Assembly: GCF_030689645.1 (NCBI RefSeq)
Contig: NZ_JAUYFU010000100.1
Span: 26,340-90,339, forward strand
Direction: 5' to 3'
Source: Humidesulfovibrio sp.
GTDB lineage: Bacteria > Desulfobacterota > Desulfovibrionia > Desulfovibrionales > Desulfovibrionaceae
Length of the DNA: 64,000 nt
Under the pieces are notes generated by a model. It saw only the letters and a program-made list of their open reading frames with translations. It made no database searches and was not told where the DNA came from. Numbering within the stretch: position 1 is the stretch's first letter; each line of letters opens with the position of its first letter. A program made the position numbers and the translations under genes. Below, piece after piece: positions 63,291-64,000 of the stretch.

Positions 63291-64000
63291 ATGACCGACG
63301 CCGACAAGGTTTTTCGCGATATCGAAGCCATCCGGGCCAAGAATCCCGTGGTGCTGTCCATCACCAACTATGTGGTGACCAACACCACGGCCAACGCACT
63401 GCTGGCCATCGGCGCCTCGCCCATCATGAGCCATGCGGCGGAAGAAATGGCCGAGCTGGTGGCCATCTCCGGCGCTCTGGTCATCAACCTCGGCACCGTG
63501 GCCCCGGAATACCTGGTGGCCATGGAGCCCGCCTGGGCGGCTGCGGACGAGGCCCGCGTGCCTGTGGTCCTCGACCCCGTGGGCGCAGGGGCAAGCATGC
63601 TGCGCACCGTCACCCCCCTGGCGCTTTTGGGCTCGCACCAGCCTTTCATCATTCGGGGCAACGCCTCCGAGATCATGACCCTGGCGGGCGACAGCGACTC
63701 CGCCGCGCGCGGAGTGGATTCCACCGCCAAGAGCGACGCGGCGGGCACGGCGGCCCGCACCCTGTCCATGAAGCATGCCTGCGCCGTGGTCGTCAGCGGC
63801 GAGGTGGACCTCGTCGCCGAGGGCGGGGCAAGGGTGCGCGTTTTGGGCGGCAGTCCGCTCATGCCCCGCGTAACCGGCCTGGGCTGCACGGCCACGGCCC
63901 TGTGCGCGGCTTTTGCCGCGGTGAACAAGAATCCGCTGGAAGCCGCGCTGCACGCCTCAATCACCATGAAGATCGCCGGGGAAATGGCTGAGGCCAAGGC
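63291..64000 (+). CDS. thiM: Hydroxyethylthiazole kinase (3' end outside window)
   Basis: The ATG at 63291 has AAGGAG upstream; 236 codons are visible of about 265. VLSITNYVVTNTTANALLAI, SPIMSHAAEEMAEL, VPVVLDPVGAGASMLRT, IIRGNASEIMTLAG and VTGLGCTATALCAAF are the ThiM signatures, including the Cys-containing anion-hole region. It phosphorylates the thiazole alcohol for thiamine salvage. The 185-nt leader (63106-63290) holds one GGCTTGA/TCAAGCC hairpin at about 63149-63173 but no recognisable TPP riboswitch. Confidence 0.95.
   Translation, partial: MTDADKVFRDIEAIRAKNPVVLSITNYVVTNTTANALLAIGASPIMSHAAEEMAELVAISGALVINLGTVAPEYLVAMEPAWAAADEARVPVVLDPVGAGASMLRTVTPLALLGSHQPFIIRGNASEIMTLAGDSDSAARGVDSTAKSDAAGTAARTLSMKHACAVVVSGEVDLVAEGGARVRVLGGSPLMPRVTGLGCTATALCAAFAAVNKNPLEAALHASITMKIAGEMAEAK

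Overview
The window looks like chromosomal DNA from a high-GC member of the Desulfovibrionaceae (Desulfovibrio-like Desulfobacterota). This is inferred from the gene set and style: a fused ispDF, a TauE/SafE protein paired with a small two-TM protein, DUF4911 and PpsA-like proteins, XRE-cupin/acyl-CoA synthetase pairs, and GC-rich multi-hairpin intergenic repeats. No rRNA or respiratory marker gene is present, so the genus is not fixed. Most of the window is ordinary core genome with short accessory islands.

Layout. 1-2 kb: sfsA (cut by the window edge) and a VOC protein, abutted by an ADP-ribosyltransferase domain remnant with a small cysteine-motif partner. 2.2-5.6 kb (minus): ftsE-ftsX-ilvD. 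5.8-7.0 kb: a compositionally chimeric pentapeptide-repeat membrane protein. 7.1-14.2 kb (minus): an operon-like run of GspL/PilN-type, GspM, GspN, PglB-type oligosaccharyltransferase, WbpE-type aminosugar transaminase, GspC-like and GT2 genes, joining type II secretion parts to N-glycosylation. 14.4-18.3 kb: a large hybrid histidine kinase. 18.3-23.1 kb (minus): dapF, a DisA_N-type diadenylate cyclase candidate, fetAB and a TPR protein. 23.4-27.9 kb: two XRE-cupin/acyl-CoA synthetase pairs. 28-32 kb (minus): mntP, cysS, a six-hairpin repeat and a sigma54 activator with a degenerate receiver. 32.2-37.4 kb: a surface-glycan operon (NodB-GT4 fusion, GT2, YkgJ-like, rfaE2). 37.5-41.5 kb: tRNA-Met(CAU), a Nif3-like gene, a zinc-ribbon protein, rnpB and ispDF. 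41.7-46.5 kb: a sigma54-type promoter, then amtB-glnK-glnD (nitrogen control).

46.5-51 kb: a secreted coiled-coil protein, a bactofilin, a stand-alone S24 repressor facing a small HTH protein, and a TetR regulator with a carboxymuconolactone-decarboxylase-like gene sharing a 14-bp operator. 51-54 kb: two receiver proteins, a TSUP transporter and a small membrane protein. 54-57.5 kb: a PEP-synthase-like protein, DUF4911 and a globin-coupled diguanylate cyclase. 57.5-60.6 kb: an array of TGCAC half-sites, a strong sigma54 promoter and a terminator about 140 nt downstream (a candidate sRNA with a C-rich, anti-Shine-Dalgarno-like stretch), then three podovirus-type morphogenesis genes with no other phage genes. 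60.6-64 kb: a MacB-like permease overlapping a transaminase, and thiM running off the end.

The most promising leads are the sigma54 sRNA candidate beside the podoviral mini-module, the secretion/N-glycosylation operon, the ADP-ribosyltransferase remnant with its small partner, and the dispersed hairpin repeat family.
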